This document shows, in pieces, positions 1 to 6,922 of a stretch of DNA of 10,793 nucleotides (position 1 is its first letter; every line of letters begins with the position of its first letter). Source of the stretch: Candidatus Heimdallarchaeota archaeon (GTDB lineage Archaea > Asgardarchaeota > Heimdallarchaeia > Heimdallarchaeales > Heimdallarchaeaceae); NCBI GenBank assembly GCA_023135215.1, contig JAGLTP010000512.1, forward strand, positions 1 to 10,793, written 5' to 3'. The notes under the pieces were generated by a model that was not told the origin of the DNA, searched no databases, and worked only from the letters and a program-made list of their open reading frames with translations. The translations under genes were made by a program, and so were the position numbers.

Positions 1-348
1 GGTGCAATGAAACCCTACGTTTACATAGTTTACGCTGCATATATTATTTTTATCTTAGTAGTTGTAATTCTATTTGTATCGTTCTTCATTCCTTTTGGAT
101 CTGCGAATATTTCGCAAGAACAAACAGCAGGAATATTCCTATTGGAGATAGATTTGGATACTCTTGAAGTACTGTTCCTCCATATGTTAGCTGTACAAGG
201 ATTTTTCTCTGGCTTAGTTGCAGGTAAAATGTCTAAAATGTCAATAAAAGCTGGTTTAATGCACTCTGTAATCCTAATGTTCATCGGATGGTTTGCTTTT
301 AAGATACTAATTCAACCAGAAAATCCCCTTATAACGCTAAATATATGA
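1..348 (+). CDS. TadC/ArlJ-like (T2SSF) pilus platform protein, C-terminal part
   Basis: Only the last 115 residues are visible. The frame is open to base 1, the first in-window Met (position 7) has no Shine-Dalgarno site, and the gene therefore probably begins upstream. The fragment has a strongly hydrophobic helix at about residues 5-31 (counting from base 1), a polar loop, then a second hydrophobic part containing GFFSGLVAGK, followed by IKAGLMHS and a last helix (VILMFIGWFAF). The G-L-x-A-G-K...AGLxHS pattern is what I associate with the C-terminus of archaeal TadC/ArlJ proteins, the polytopic membrane platform on which the secretion ATPase acts to assemble pilins. The pilin-like genes that follow on the same strand support this. 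The usual partner ATPase gene would be expected just upstream, outside the window. Family assignment is by motif memory on a fragment, so it is fairly but not fully secure. Confidence 0.7.
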   Translation, partial: GAMKPYVYIVYAAYIIFILVVVILFVSFFIPFGSANISQEQTAGIFLLEIDLDTLEVLFLHMLAVQGFFSGLVAGKMSKMSIKAGLMHSVILMFIGWFAFKILIQPENPLITLNI

Positions 349-370
349 TGTTGAAAATTGGTGAAATCAT

Positions 371-790
371 ATGGGTAAATTAGAAGACGACATTAAATCC
401 TTAAAAGATGAAATGGCTGAAATAAAACGGTTAGTAAACCAAGTAAGTTTCAATGTAGTGAGAGTGATGGGAACACTAGATAAAGGTGTTGCTCCCGCTG
501 TAAGTGGTGATTCAGAGGGTGTTGTTGGCTCAGTGTCCGTTGATTTAGGACCTCTTGAAGACAGAATTGAAAGAATAGAGCAAGAAATGAGCACAAAAAG
601 TGACTTAACTATTCTGAATGAAAAAGTGGAAGAACTAGTCTCTGAGAGGATGAAGAAAGCTGATGAAATGCAAGAAAGAGCGTCAAATTTGCTTGACAAA
701 GGAATGGAATTAGTGGAATTAGAAGCTACACTTGCAGAGATTAAATCATTATTGGAAGAAAGAATTCTTGGTGATGATGTAGAAGAATAA
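371..790 (+). CDS. small soluble coiled-coil protein of the pilus operon
   Basis: I do not recognise a family. The 139-residue product is charged, with no signal peptide or membrane helix. Residues 1-37 have heptad-like hydrophobic spacing (LEDDIKSLKDEMAEIKRLV). A Gly/Ser/Val-rich linker covers about 38-58, and a long second coiled coil runs from about 59 to 134. The ATG is set by a GGTGA site at 360-364, six bases upstream. It starts 22 bases after the TadC-like gene and ends 14 bases before the first pilin-like gene, so it is probably co-transcribed with them. Inference: a cytoplasmic or peripheral scaffold for the platform or ATPase. Archaellum operons also encode small coiled-coil proteins (ArlC/D/E), but those usually lie before the ATPase gene, and I see no motif that equates them. 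Confidence 0.85.
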   Translation: MGKLEDDIKSLKDEMAEIKRLVNQVSFNVVRVMGTLDKGVAPAVSGDSEGVVGSVSVDLGPLEDRIERIEQEMSTKSDLTILNEKVEELVSERMKKADEMQERASNLLDKGMELVELEATLAEIKSLLEERILGDDVEE

Positions 791-804
791 AGGAGAATCG
801 AAAA

Positions 805-1950
805 TTGGTGCTTAATCTTCATAAACTCACAAGAAATCGTAGAGGACAAGTTAGAGGTGTAGACTTCGCTTTAGCTATGCTGATTTTCATCATAGCATTT
901 AGTCAAATAATAATAGTTATCTCAAACCTTCTCATACCCTCTTTAATACAAATGGAAACTTATTCTCAAGAACAAGACCTGGACACGATCTATAGCAATA
1001 TTTTCTATTCACAAGGTTACCCAACTGATTGGGGAAGTATGGGAACTAGCTACTTATCTGACTTTAGAGTAGGTTTACTAGGTAATCAAGAGAGTTTGGA
1101 CTTTACCAAAATTAATAGATTATCTTCAGGGATAATGGATTTTTGGCAAATAGATTATATTAGAACTAAGACTTCCTTTGCTCTGATTCAGGATTTTGCA
1201 TTGGAAATCTACTCTCCTATAACAATATCAATTAACAGTGTCCAAATAGCGTTTGATAAAATAACGATAAATGGAATAGTAGCTGAATATCAAACTCCAA
1301 TAGACGGTGCAGATGTCTGGATTTTTTCAGTTGATGCCAGCAACAATGTTGCATCGAATTATACACAAACAAAGGATATTTCTGGAGTTGTAAGTTTCAA
1401 ATCGACTATAGATGTTAATACAACTGAATACTATAGTATAGTTGCTTTTGCTCAGGTTGGTGAAATATACCAGGACTATACAACTTTAAGAATGAAAAAG
1501 GAAGCGTCGGGATTAGATTACTTTCAATCAGATTTTGTTCTTAATCCCTTCGTTAGAGAAAATACAGCATCGAAAGCTAGTTCAGTTGATATTAGTGTAT
1601 CACGTACTCAATTAAGTGACGAAGCTCAAGCATTCGTCTTATTTCCTTATGGGGATATTGATATAACTCATCGTACGGCTCCATTAGCACAAGTAGATAA
1701 TGATGAAGGGCAGGTTTATCTAGCAGAGAATATCCCTGCTCCAGCTGACGGTGTAGCAGTAGTAGTTGTACAAGAAAGAGAAGGTACAGAGTATCGAGCA
1801 GGTTTTATGGGAATTCCAATGTTCTTAACGGAAAACCTTGGAGGTACATATGGTCCTATCTCCCAGATGCCAGGATCTTCATACATTTCTGTGACTCACA
1901 CATTGATTGTACGAAATGTAATTGTAAAATGTCAAATGTGGTATTGGTGA
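805..1950 (+). CDS. large pilin-like protein with class III signal and Ig-like domain
   Basis: A membrane-anchored extracellular subunit of 381 residues. The N-terminus reads RNRRGQVRGVDF; cleavage by the archaeal prepilin peptidase would fall after Gly14, leaving Gln at +1 and Asp20 at +6, followed by a hydrophobic helix at about 21-45. After it come GYPTDWG and LDFTKINRL, a spacing I associate with archaeal pilin-like proteins (G-x-P-x-W ... LD/LN-x-x-K-x-x-x-L). Residues about 153-216 look like a beta-sandwich of the carboxypeptidase-regulatory or Ig-like type (INGIVAEYQTPIDGADVWIF). Several N-x-S/T sequons are present. The start is TTG at 805 or GTG at 808; AGGAG at 791-795 lies 9 or 12 bases away, so 805 is preferred. 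It is followed after four bases by the next pilin-like gene. Minor pilin or tip adhesin is inference. Confidence 0.85.
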   Translation: MVLNLHKLTRNRRGQVRGVDFALAMLIFIIAFSQIIIVISNLLIPSLIQMETYSQEQDLDTIYSNIFYSQGYPTDWGSMGTSYLSDFRVGLLGNQESLDFTKINRLSSGIMDFWQIDYIRTKTSFALIQDFALEIYSPITISINSVQIAFDKITINGIVAEYQTPIDGADVWIFSVDASNNVASNYTQTKDISGVVSFKSTIDVNTTEYYSIVAFAQVGEIYQDYTTLRMKKEASGLDYFQSDFVLNPFVRENTASKASSVDISVSRTQLSDEAQAFVLFPYGDIDITHRTAPLAQVDNDEGQVYLAENIPAPADGVAVVVVQEREGTEYRAGFMGIPMFLTENLGGTYGPISQMPGSSYISVTHTLIVRNVIVKCQMWYW

Positions 1951-1954
1951 TAAA

Positions 1955-2422
1955 ATGAAACGATTAATGAAAAACAAGAAGGGTCAGTTGTTTATAATTG
2001 AGGCATTCATAGCTGTATCTGTCATGATTATAATGGTGACAGCTCTATATGAGGTTCAACTTGCAACTCAACCCTCATCTGAACCAAACTTCCAGGAAGA
2101 CATTTACAACACACTAAAACTTCTTGATAAAAAAGGAATTTTAGATGAGTATATAATAACTGTTGAAAATGGTTCAACAATAGAAATAGCCAATATCAAG
2201 AATACAATTAGACAATCAGTTTATGGAGTATTACCTGATAATGGTGAATTCCAATTATTCTGCGAAAATATGGCATCAAGTGATGTAGTGAGTAATAGCT
2301 GGATTAACCAAGCTCTTATCTTACCCAAAGAAAGTATAGGAATTGACTATTTGATTACAGAAGTCAATGGAGAATTTGAATCATATATTTACCACTTCCA
2401 AGTGTGGTTGAAAGGTGTTTAA
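1955..2422 (+). CDS. pilin-like protein (KKGQ class III signal)
   Basis: The 155-residue product begins MKRLMKNKKGQLFIIEAF. The basic stretch, Gly10-Gln11 junction, Glu16 at +6 of the predicted mature protein and a hydrophobic helix to about residue 31 are the archaeal type IV pilin signature; the acidic residue corresponds to the one that aligns subunits in pilus assembly. The rest is a polar extracellular domain with LKLLDKKGIL near residue 55, but no catalytic motif. The ATG is preceded by GGTGA at 1946-1950, which overlaps the stop codon of the preceding gene and suggests coupled translation. The next gene begins right at the stop codon. It is probably a minor pilin or pseudopilin; no specific family name can be given. 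Confidence 0.87.
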   Translation: MKRLMKNKKGQLFIIEAFIAVSVMIIMVTALYEVQLATQPSSEPNFQEDIYNTLKLLDKKGILDEYIITVENGSTIEIANIKNTIRQSVYGVLPDNGEFQLFCENMASSDVVSNSWINQALILPKESIGIDYLITEVNGEFESYIYHFQVWLKGV

Positions 2423-2423
2423 A

Positions 2424-3101
2424 ATGAGACAATCGTTATTCAAGAATCGCAAAGCGCAGGTTTTTCTATTATTGGCGATAGTGATTCTAATCTACCTAAT
2501 TCTACTCTCATCAACTGTTTATCGTATAACTCAAAGTCCATATGTAAATCCAGCACCAAACCAAAAACAGCTTTCCAATTACATAGATAACTCAATTACT
2601 GCAATCCAGGATCTAGCAGAAGCTTCTTTATCTCACTCATCTACTGGAGCCACTAGAAACGAAATTATAGTATTTGTATTAGAAGGACTTGATGATATAG
2701 AATATTTTCTCGATAATCATAATCTGCCATCTGTTCTATCATTAGATGAAGTAGATTTCGGTGTATCTAATACTAGTTCAACTATCAATCCTGTTTCAAT
2801 ACATATTAGCTTCAATGTTACATTGCAAATAGATAGTCCTGATGTTTATTATGATGGAACATTCTTAGTAGATATAACATATTACGTTGAAATATCTGAC
2901 ACAACCGGGAGTGAAAATTATATTTATCTCTATAAGATAAATAATGGTATTAAATCAATGATAAATAATGGTATTTTAGATATTAACCCAAGTACTCCTA
3001 TAAGCAATATGGGTGATGGAAGTTATTTAGCTGATCTTCAGCTTGGGCAAACAATTATGGCAACTTTTCCTCATAACATAATCTTATGGATGGAATTATA
3101 G
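2424..3101 (+). CDS. pilin-like membrane-anchored protein (RKAQ signal)
   Basis: The third pilin-like gene of the operon gives 225 residues from this start. The N-terminus has MRQSLFKNRKAQVFLLLAIV: basic residues, Ala11-Gln12 as the likely prepilin-peptidase site, and a hydrophobic helix to about residue 30. Unlike its two neighbours it has no acidic residue in the first part of the helix, so it may be a pseudopilin or a simply anchored protein. The extracellular part is rich in Ser, Thr, Asn and Ile, with beta-strand-like alternation (ISFNVTLQI, GTFLVDITYYVEI). The ATG at 2424 is chosen because GGTG at 2414-2417 lies six bases before it. An in-frame GTG at 2415 would overlap the previous gene by eight bases and has a poorer site. 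It is the last gene of the plus-strand unit. Confidence 0.83.
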   Translation: MRQSLFKNRKAQVFLLLAIVILIYLILLSSTVYRITQSPYVNPAPNQKQLSNYIDNSITAIQDLAEASLSHSSTGATRNEIIVFVLEGLDDIEYFLDNHNLPSVLSLDEVDFGVSNTSSTINPVSIHISFNVTLQIDSPDVYYDGTFLVDITYYVEISDTTGSENYIYLYKINNGIKSMINNGILDINPSTPISNMGDGSYLADLQLGQTIMATFPHNIILWMEL

Positions 3102-3127
3102 TCTTTCCTTTTCTATTTATTTAGAAA
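3102..3127 (+). terminator. pyrimidine-rich convergent end of the pilin operon
   Basis: The 26 bases between the two tail-to-tail stop codons contain a T/C-rich tract (CTTTCCTTTTCTATTTATTT) on the plus strand, with no hairpin. Archaeal RNA polymerase can terminate at oligo-T tracts without a stem-loop, so this is a plausible end for the plus-strand transcript. The minus strand is A-rich here, so the Hsp20 transcript probably runs further. Confidence 0.3.
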
Positions 3128-3766
3128 TCAGTTTATGTCAATTTCGTGATCTTCTTTTTTTTGGTTTTCTTTCCTTTCAATCACTACTTCGAGTACTCCG
3201 TTTTTGTATTTAGCTTTAGCTGTTTCGATATCTACTGGAACGGGTAAACTTACTGATTTTTCATATTTTCTAGATTTTGAATGAGCTTTGATTGTTAGAG
3301 TTCTTTCAGATCCAGTTAAATGGACATCCCCTTTATTAACTCCTGGTACCTCAGCAACTACTCTAACGCATTTATCTTCCTTAAACACATCAATAAGAGG
3401 TTCTCTAACATCTGAAGTTTCTATATCTCCATATTCTTTTGGCTTTAAGTTACCAAATTGACCGAAATTTGGTTTACCATCTGGTCCTAAACCAAGTTTA
3501 AAGCCATAGACAAATGGATTTTTGAAAATTTCTTCATATTCGCTGGAATCTAAATTCTCAAGATTTTTCATTAGATTCTTCATCATTTCATCTATCATTT
3601 TTCCAAAAGAAGAACCTTTAAAATATGGAAATATTTTCTTCATTATCTCATCCATATTGAAATCACCCCCTGATGAAAAGAAATCAAACGGTGAAGAAGA
3701 TTCATCTGGAAAATCTTCTGGAAAAGATTTTTTCTTTTTTTTCTTTTTATTGTCATCATTGTCCAT
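3128..3766 (-). CDS. hsp20: Hsp20/alpha-crystallin family small heat shock protein
   Basis: An ATP-independent holdase that binds unfolding proteins in the cytoplasm as oligomers. The alpha-crystallin domain fills roughly the last 95 residues: REPLIDVFKED, VRVVAEVPGV, and the hallmark NGVLEVVIER near the end. The C-terminus is EIDIN, which supplies an I-x-I motif for oligomer contacts. The long N-terminal arm (over 100 residues) has a lysine run, Phe/Met-rich segments, and GFKLGLGPDGKP...FGNLKP, which I associate with archaeal Hsp20 proteins. The start is taken as ATG 3766 (MDNDDN). An in-frame GTG at 3778 adds four residues; it would leave a leader of only about 13 bases from the predicted transcription start. 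GGTTGAG just before the ATG is a weak ribosome site. It lies downstream of the ATPase but appears to have its own promoter and operator. Confidence 0.9.
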   Translation of the reverse strand: MDNDDNKKKKKKKSFPEDFPDESSSPFDFFSSGGDFNMDEIMKKIFPYFKGSSFGKMIDEMMKNLMKNLENLDSSEYEEIFKNPFVYGFKLGLGPDGKPNFGQFGNLKPKEYGDIETSDVREPLIDVFKEDKCVRVVAEVPGVNKGDVHLTGSERTLTIKAHSKSRKYEKSVSLPVPVDIETAKAKYKNGVLEVVIERKENQKKEDHEIDIN

Positions 3767-3783
3767 TCTCTCAACCACTACAG

Positions 3784-3809
3784 ATATTATTAAGAGTTCT
3801 TAGTAATAT
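3784..3809. promoter_or_regulatory. 26-bp palindromic putative operator of hsp20
   Basis: The two 12-base arms, 3784-3795 and 3798-3809, are reverse complements at 11 of 12 positions (only 3790/3803 differs), around a two-base centre; the core is TAAGAGTTCTTA. It lies just downstream of the putative TATA box and covers the expected transcription start near 3791, so a bound dimer would block polymerase. Known archaeal heat-shock regulators (Phr in Pyrococcus, HSR1 in Archaeoglobus) act at promoters of hsp20 genes in this way. No regulator gene is visible here, so the protein involved is inferred. Confidence 0.55.
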
Positions 3810-3813
3810 TTGT

Positions 3814-3821
3814 ATTTAAAT
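3814..3821 (-). promoter_or_regulatory. putative TATA box of hsp20
   Basis: The minus strand reads ATTTAAAT. Its centre (3817.5) predicts transcription from about 3791, giving a leader of about 25 bases to ATG 3766. A second AT-rich stretch nearer the gene is part of the palindrome, so this assignment is moderate. Confidence 0.4.
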
Positions 3822-3835
3822 GCAATTATTTAATG

Positions 3836-3863
3836 AAAAAATAGGGAAATAAAAAAATCCCTT
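3836..3863 (-). terminator. hairpin plus T-tract terminator of the ATPase gene
   Basis: On the minus strand, directly after the ATPase stop codon, AGGGA (3862-3858) and TCCCT (3847-3843) can pair around a 10-base T-rich loop, followed by TATTTTTT. The stem is short, but the T-rich loop and tail also fit archaeal oligo-T termination. It separates the ATPase from hsp20, consistent with hsp20 having its own promoter. Confidence 0.5.
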
Positions 3864-3867
3864 GATT

Positions 3868-5403
3868 TTATGCTTTTAATCCTTTTCTAGCTTTTTCAAG
3901 TGCTCTATCTGGATCTGAGTTATACTCTTGTATTACAGAAGCTACATCTTCAAAGTATCTAATTCGTTTCTTAACCATCCATCTGAGAATTGTTTTTCTT
4001 TGCTCGAGTTCATCAAATATAGCTTGCTCTTCTAGTCCAGTATTTTCCATAATTTTCTCCATAACATAACTTCTTCCAAAGTAAATGAAAGTATCATCTT
4101 TTGGATTCCATTGATAGAGTTTGTTTGTTAAAATCTCCTCGGTAACTGGATCTAAACCTATCAATTCTGTAACTGATTGGGTTCGACGAGCGAATTTGGA
4201 TTGTAATCTTACTTTTCGGATAACATGGATTATATCTAGCGATTTCATCATTGAACGTGGGATATTCATTGGCTTGCTCTCCAATCTGTGAATGACACCT
4301 TCAACTGAATCACCATGTATTGTTCCTAATCCTCTGTGTCCTGTACTCATTGCTTGAAACATTGCGTATGCTTCTTCTCCTCTGATTTCTCCAACAATAA
4401 TATAATCAGGCCTTTGTCTCATTGCTGCTCTCAGCAATTCATACATCGAGATTTGTCCTCTTCGGTATCCTGATTCAGTTGTTTCACCGAAACCTGATCT
4501 TACTACACTAGGAATCCAATTCTCATGAGCTAGGTTGAGTTCAGCAGTGTCCTCTATAGTTATAACTTTCAGATCTGGTTTAATCATCATCGCAACTGTA
4601 TTCAGCAGGGTTGTTTTCCCAGCTGCTGTTCCACCAGCGATGAGGGTACTGATATTGTGCTCCATTGTAAACCAATAAAATGCTGCAATATCCAAATCTA
4701 TTGTATTGTAAAGGATTAGATCAGTTATGGTAAATGGATCTGCTTTGAATTTCCTCATAGTAAAAGTTGAACCACGTTGTGTTACTTCTTTTCCATAGGT
4801 TAATTGAATTCTGCTTCCATCTGGAAGAGAAGCATCTAAAAGAGGATTTGCTATGCTAATATGCCTGTTTGCTCTTTGTGCAAGTTTAATGATAAAGCTA
4901 TCTAATTCTTCTGATGTATCAAAAGAAACGTTTGTAGAGATAGACTCATATTTTCTGTGCCATACATAAATAGGTATAGCGACCCCATCACATGATATAT
5001 CTTCAATATTGGGGTCAAGTGTAAAGGGTTGAATCTTACCGAAACCGATTAGATCTCTTGTTAGATAATACATAATTTTCTCAAATTGAGATTCATTAAG
5101 TGAAATTCTGTATCTTTTAATGATATCAACAATCTTCTTCTTGAGAAATTCTTCTGCCTTTTCAGATGATTTCAAAACACTTAGGTCAACATCTAATTCG
5201 TCAATCATTATAGAGAATATTTTGTTATAAATTGCCTGTTCTTTACTGTCAAGAGGAATCTCGACGACCATATATTGTGTTCTTTTAGAAACGGGATCCG
5301 TTTGAATTAGAACGTAAGAGAAAGGTGGACTGACAGGATAAGTTTCTTCAAGAATGGGAACTGCTGCAGTATCAGGAAAAGTTTCCCCAGTTTCTTCTTG
5401 CAT
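3868..5403 (-). CDS. archaeal type IV pilus/type II secretion ATPase (TadA/ArlI/VirB11-like)
   Basis: A hexameric cytoplasmic ATPase that powers pilin assembly at the membrane platform protein. All core motifs are present in order: Walker A GGTAAGKT (residues 257-264), Asp box ITIEDTAEL (281-289), Walker B DYIIVGEIRGEE (333-344), and His box HRGLGTIHGDS (356-366). The N-terminal part contains YYLTRDLIGFGKIQP and DPNIEDISCDG (about 112-140), typical of the N-terminal domain of archaeal TadA/CpaF-like enzymes. The length, 511 residues, is normal for the family. The start is ATG 5403, exactly where a TATA box at 5426-5433 would start transcription, so the mRNA is probably leaderless. No TadC-type gene adjoins it; the only one in the window is on the opposite strand at the left edge. 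It could serve that platform, the upstream pilins, or one outside the window. Confidence 0.93.
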   Translation of the reverse strand: MQEETGETFPDTAAVPILEETYPVSPPFSYVLIQTDPVSKRTQYMVVEIPLDSKEQAIYNKIFSIMIDELDVDLSVLKSSEKAEEFLKKKIVDIIKRYRISLNESQFEKIMYYLTRDLIGFGKIQPFTLDPNIEDISCDGVAIPIYVWHRKYESISTNVSFDTSEELDSFIIKLAQRANRHISIANPLLDASLPDGSRIQLTYGKEVTQRGSTFTMRKFKADPFTITDLILYNTIDLDIAAFYWFTMEHNISTLIAGGTAAGKTTLLNTVAMMIKPDLKVITIEDTAELNLAHENWIPSVVRSGFGETTESGYRRGQISMYELLRAAMRQRPDYIIVGEIRGEEAYAMFQAMSTGHRGLGTIHGDSVEGVIHRLESKPMNIPRSMMKSLDIIHVIRKVRLQSKFARRTQSVTELIGLDPVTEEILTNKLYQWNPKDDTFIYFGRSYVMEKIMENTGLEEQAIFDELEQRKTILRWMVKKRIRYFEDVASVIQEYNSDPDRALEKARKGLKA

Positions 5404-5580
5404 AGATTAATATTAAGTGCTACTCTTTTTAAAGTTATTTTTCATTTTAGTTATTAAAGGATGTTTTTCACCAATTCTGTATTATTTTCACAACAGAATA
5501 GCTAGATTATTCCATCTTCAGAAAATTCCTTATGCTGTTCTACTTATAACAGAAAGCTCAGCTTAAAAGAACCTTTAATT
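5404..5580. other. intergenic region between pilin-pair genes and ATPase gene
   Basis: These 177 bases hold the ATPase promoter and two inverted repeats: ATTCTGT/ACAGAAT with a 12-base spacer (5474-5499), and CTGTTCTACTTATAACAG (5535-5552). Arms of the two share CTGTT/AACAG words. No open frame of note and no clear T-run terminator follows the upstream gene. Confidence 0.5.
5426..5433 (-). promoter_or_regulatory. TATA box of the secretion ATPase gene
   Basis: The minus strand reads TTTAAAAA, within CTTTAAAAAG. Its centre is 26.5 bases before the A of ATG 5403, the usual archaeal TATA-to-start distance. This predicts transcription beginning at the start codon itself. Confidence 0.6.
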
Positions 5581-6045
5581 TTAGTTAGCAAGTACAATTG
5601 AGCTTGATATTCCATCAAAGATGTAGATGACTTTTGGTGCATTACTAGTACTATCGATAAATCCTGAAATTGTGATTATATCGGGTGAAATTAGGAGTGA
5701 AACTGAAATGGAAAATTCTGGGTCTTCTTTAAGACTTGCTTTTAATGAATAATATGTATCTGTAGAAGTTACTTCTATAATATATTCTTCATGATGAATT
5801 TCTTTTGGAATGGAAAGGATATTGATATAATTCAAATCCGTTGCTCCGAGTTCAACTTGATTATCACCGTTTTCTTTGACGTCGTGAATAACCTCCGTAA
5901 TGCTCTGTAAGATATTTTCAAGATTTACTTCTATTGCCCTATCTTCCATTGTATTATTTATTGCAACCATGGTTGCTGAAATTCCACCTATTGCAAGGGT
6001 TCCTACTAATAGTATTGATATATACATTATATATTCACTGGGCAT
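5581..6045 (-). CDS. short membrane-anchored pilus-associated protein
   Basis: I do not recognise a named family. The 154-residue product begins MPSEYIMYISILLVGTLA, a single hydrophobic N-terminal helix (about residues 5-28) with no basic prepilin-peptidase motif. This resembles the anchored, secreted topology of archaellum proteins ArlF and ArlG, but similarity beyond topology is not established. The remainder is predicted to be extracellular and beta-rich (EYIIEVTSTDTYYSL, FSISVSLLISPDIITISG). Translation looks coupled to the pilin gene upstream: the gap is nine bases, and the site GGAG lies six bases before the ATG and overlaps the pilin TAG stop. The pair probably works together outside the membrane, for example as filament and anchor. 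Confidence 0.85.
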   Translation of the reverse strand: MPSEYIMYISILLVGTLAIGGISATMVAINNTMEDRAIEVNLENILQSITEVIHDVKENGDNQVELGATDLNYINILSIPKEIHHEEYIIEVTSTDTYYSLKASLKEDPEFSISVSLLISPDIITISGFIDSTSNAPKVIYIFDGISSSIVLAN

Positions 6046-6054
6046 ATTAATCTC

Positions 6055-6900
6055 CTAGCTAAATGATACTCCTATATCTATTTTAATTATATTTACATTA
6101 ATTTGATGTGAAACAAAATTCGTATTTATTGGGAAATAAATTGGAAATTCATTCTGAAAATGATTGTATTGATCAAGTAATCGTATTTCTCCTTCTATAT
6201 CATTCACAAAATCTATAGTACCATATTCTTCATATTGAGTTCCTGAATAGGTTAATTGCAGGGAAATGTGTTTTTGTAAAGTACTCTCCAGAGAGGATTC
6301 ATTTAGAATCAAATTAACATGGATTATATCTAATTGATATATCTCTGTTGCTCCTACTTCCTTATAATTAATAGAGAGTGCATATCTATAATATAAGGCT
6401 AAATCAAGAAAAGTTGGCTCATACTTAGTTCGAGAACTGTTAAGAACAGTTACCTCGTTATAAAGAGTACTGCTCCCGTTAATGAATAGATAATCTTGGT
6501 CTTGAGGACCTATCATATATCTATGTTCTCCACTATCGTAATCTGCTACTGCAGTACTCCTGTGCACAAAACGAGTAACTTGATCTTCAAGTACAAGATG
6601 ACTTTGTGATCCAGTTATATCCTTGAGTAGAAAGAGAACACTCCAACTTGAGTCTATCATAAATTCTCCTCCTTCTTGATTGATCTGGATTTGTTTACTC
6701 ATTGGAGGATTATTTGTTATTAAATCTTGAATCGCTGAATCTAATGCGATGAAATAGAGATTATTACTATTATTGTAGCTTTTGTCCTTAAACTGACTTA
6801 TGCTTGGTAACATATAAGCTAAAGAAATGCCTATTGCTGCGGTTGTAAGAGCAAACATTAAGACAATTGCTACAACTGGAGATACAGCTCTTCGATTCAT
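6055..6900 (-). CDS. archaeal type IV pilin-like protein (RRAVSPVV signal)
   Basis: The N-terminus MNRRAVSPVVAIVLMFALT is the classic archaeal pilin leader: two arginines, cleavage after Ala5, then a hydrophobic helix to about residue 30. The mature domain is large for a pilin (281 residues in the precursor) and polar, with several N-x-S/T sequons and tyrosine-rich segments, so it may be a major pilin or a surface adhesin. The start is the ATG at 6900. An in-frame ATG at 6912 adds MKFK, but a TATA-like element centred 26.5 bases before 6900 predicts a leaderless transcript beginning at that A, and neither ATG has a Shine-Dalgarno site. It forms an operon with the short anchored protein downstream. 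Confidence 0.87.
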   Translation of the reverse strand: MNRRAVSPVVAIVLMFALTTAAIGISLAYMLPSISQFKDKSYNNSNNLYFIALDSAIQDLITNNPPMSKQIQINQEGGEFMIDSSWSVLFLLKDITGSQSHLVLEDQVTRFVHRSTAVADYDSGEHRYMIGPQDQDYLFINGSSTLYNEVTVLNSSRTKYEPTFLDLALYYRYALSINYKEVGATEIYQLDIIHVNLILNESSLESTLQKHISLQLTYSGTQYEEYGTIDFVNDIEGEIRLLDQYNHFQNEFPIYFPINTNFVSHQINVNIIKIDIGVSFS

Positions 6901-6922
6901 CTTGAATTTCATGTATGCATCT

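Noticed and set aside
30..284. 84-residue minus-strand frame
   Set aside because: It lies fully antisense to the TadC-like coding region, with no ribosome site and no recognisable motif.
367..849. 160-residue minus-strand frame, Ser/Leu-rich
   Set aside because: It is the antisense of a Lys/Glu-rich coiled-coil gene, which naturally gives a Ser/Phe/Leu-rich reading. It also crosses the ribosome sites of two well-supported plus-strand genes.
3522..3803. 93-residue plus-strand frame rich in Ser, Phe and Ile
   Set aside because: It is antisense to the N-terminal arm of Hsp20; the Phe run is the complement of the lysine run.
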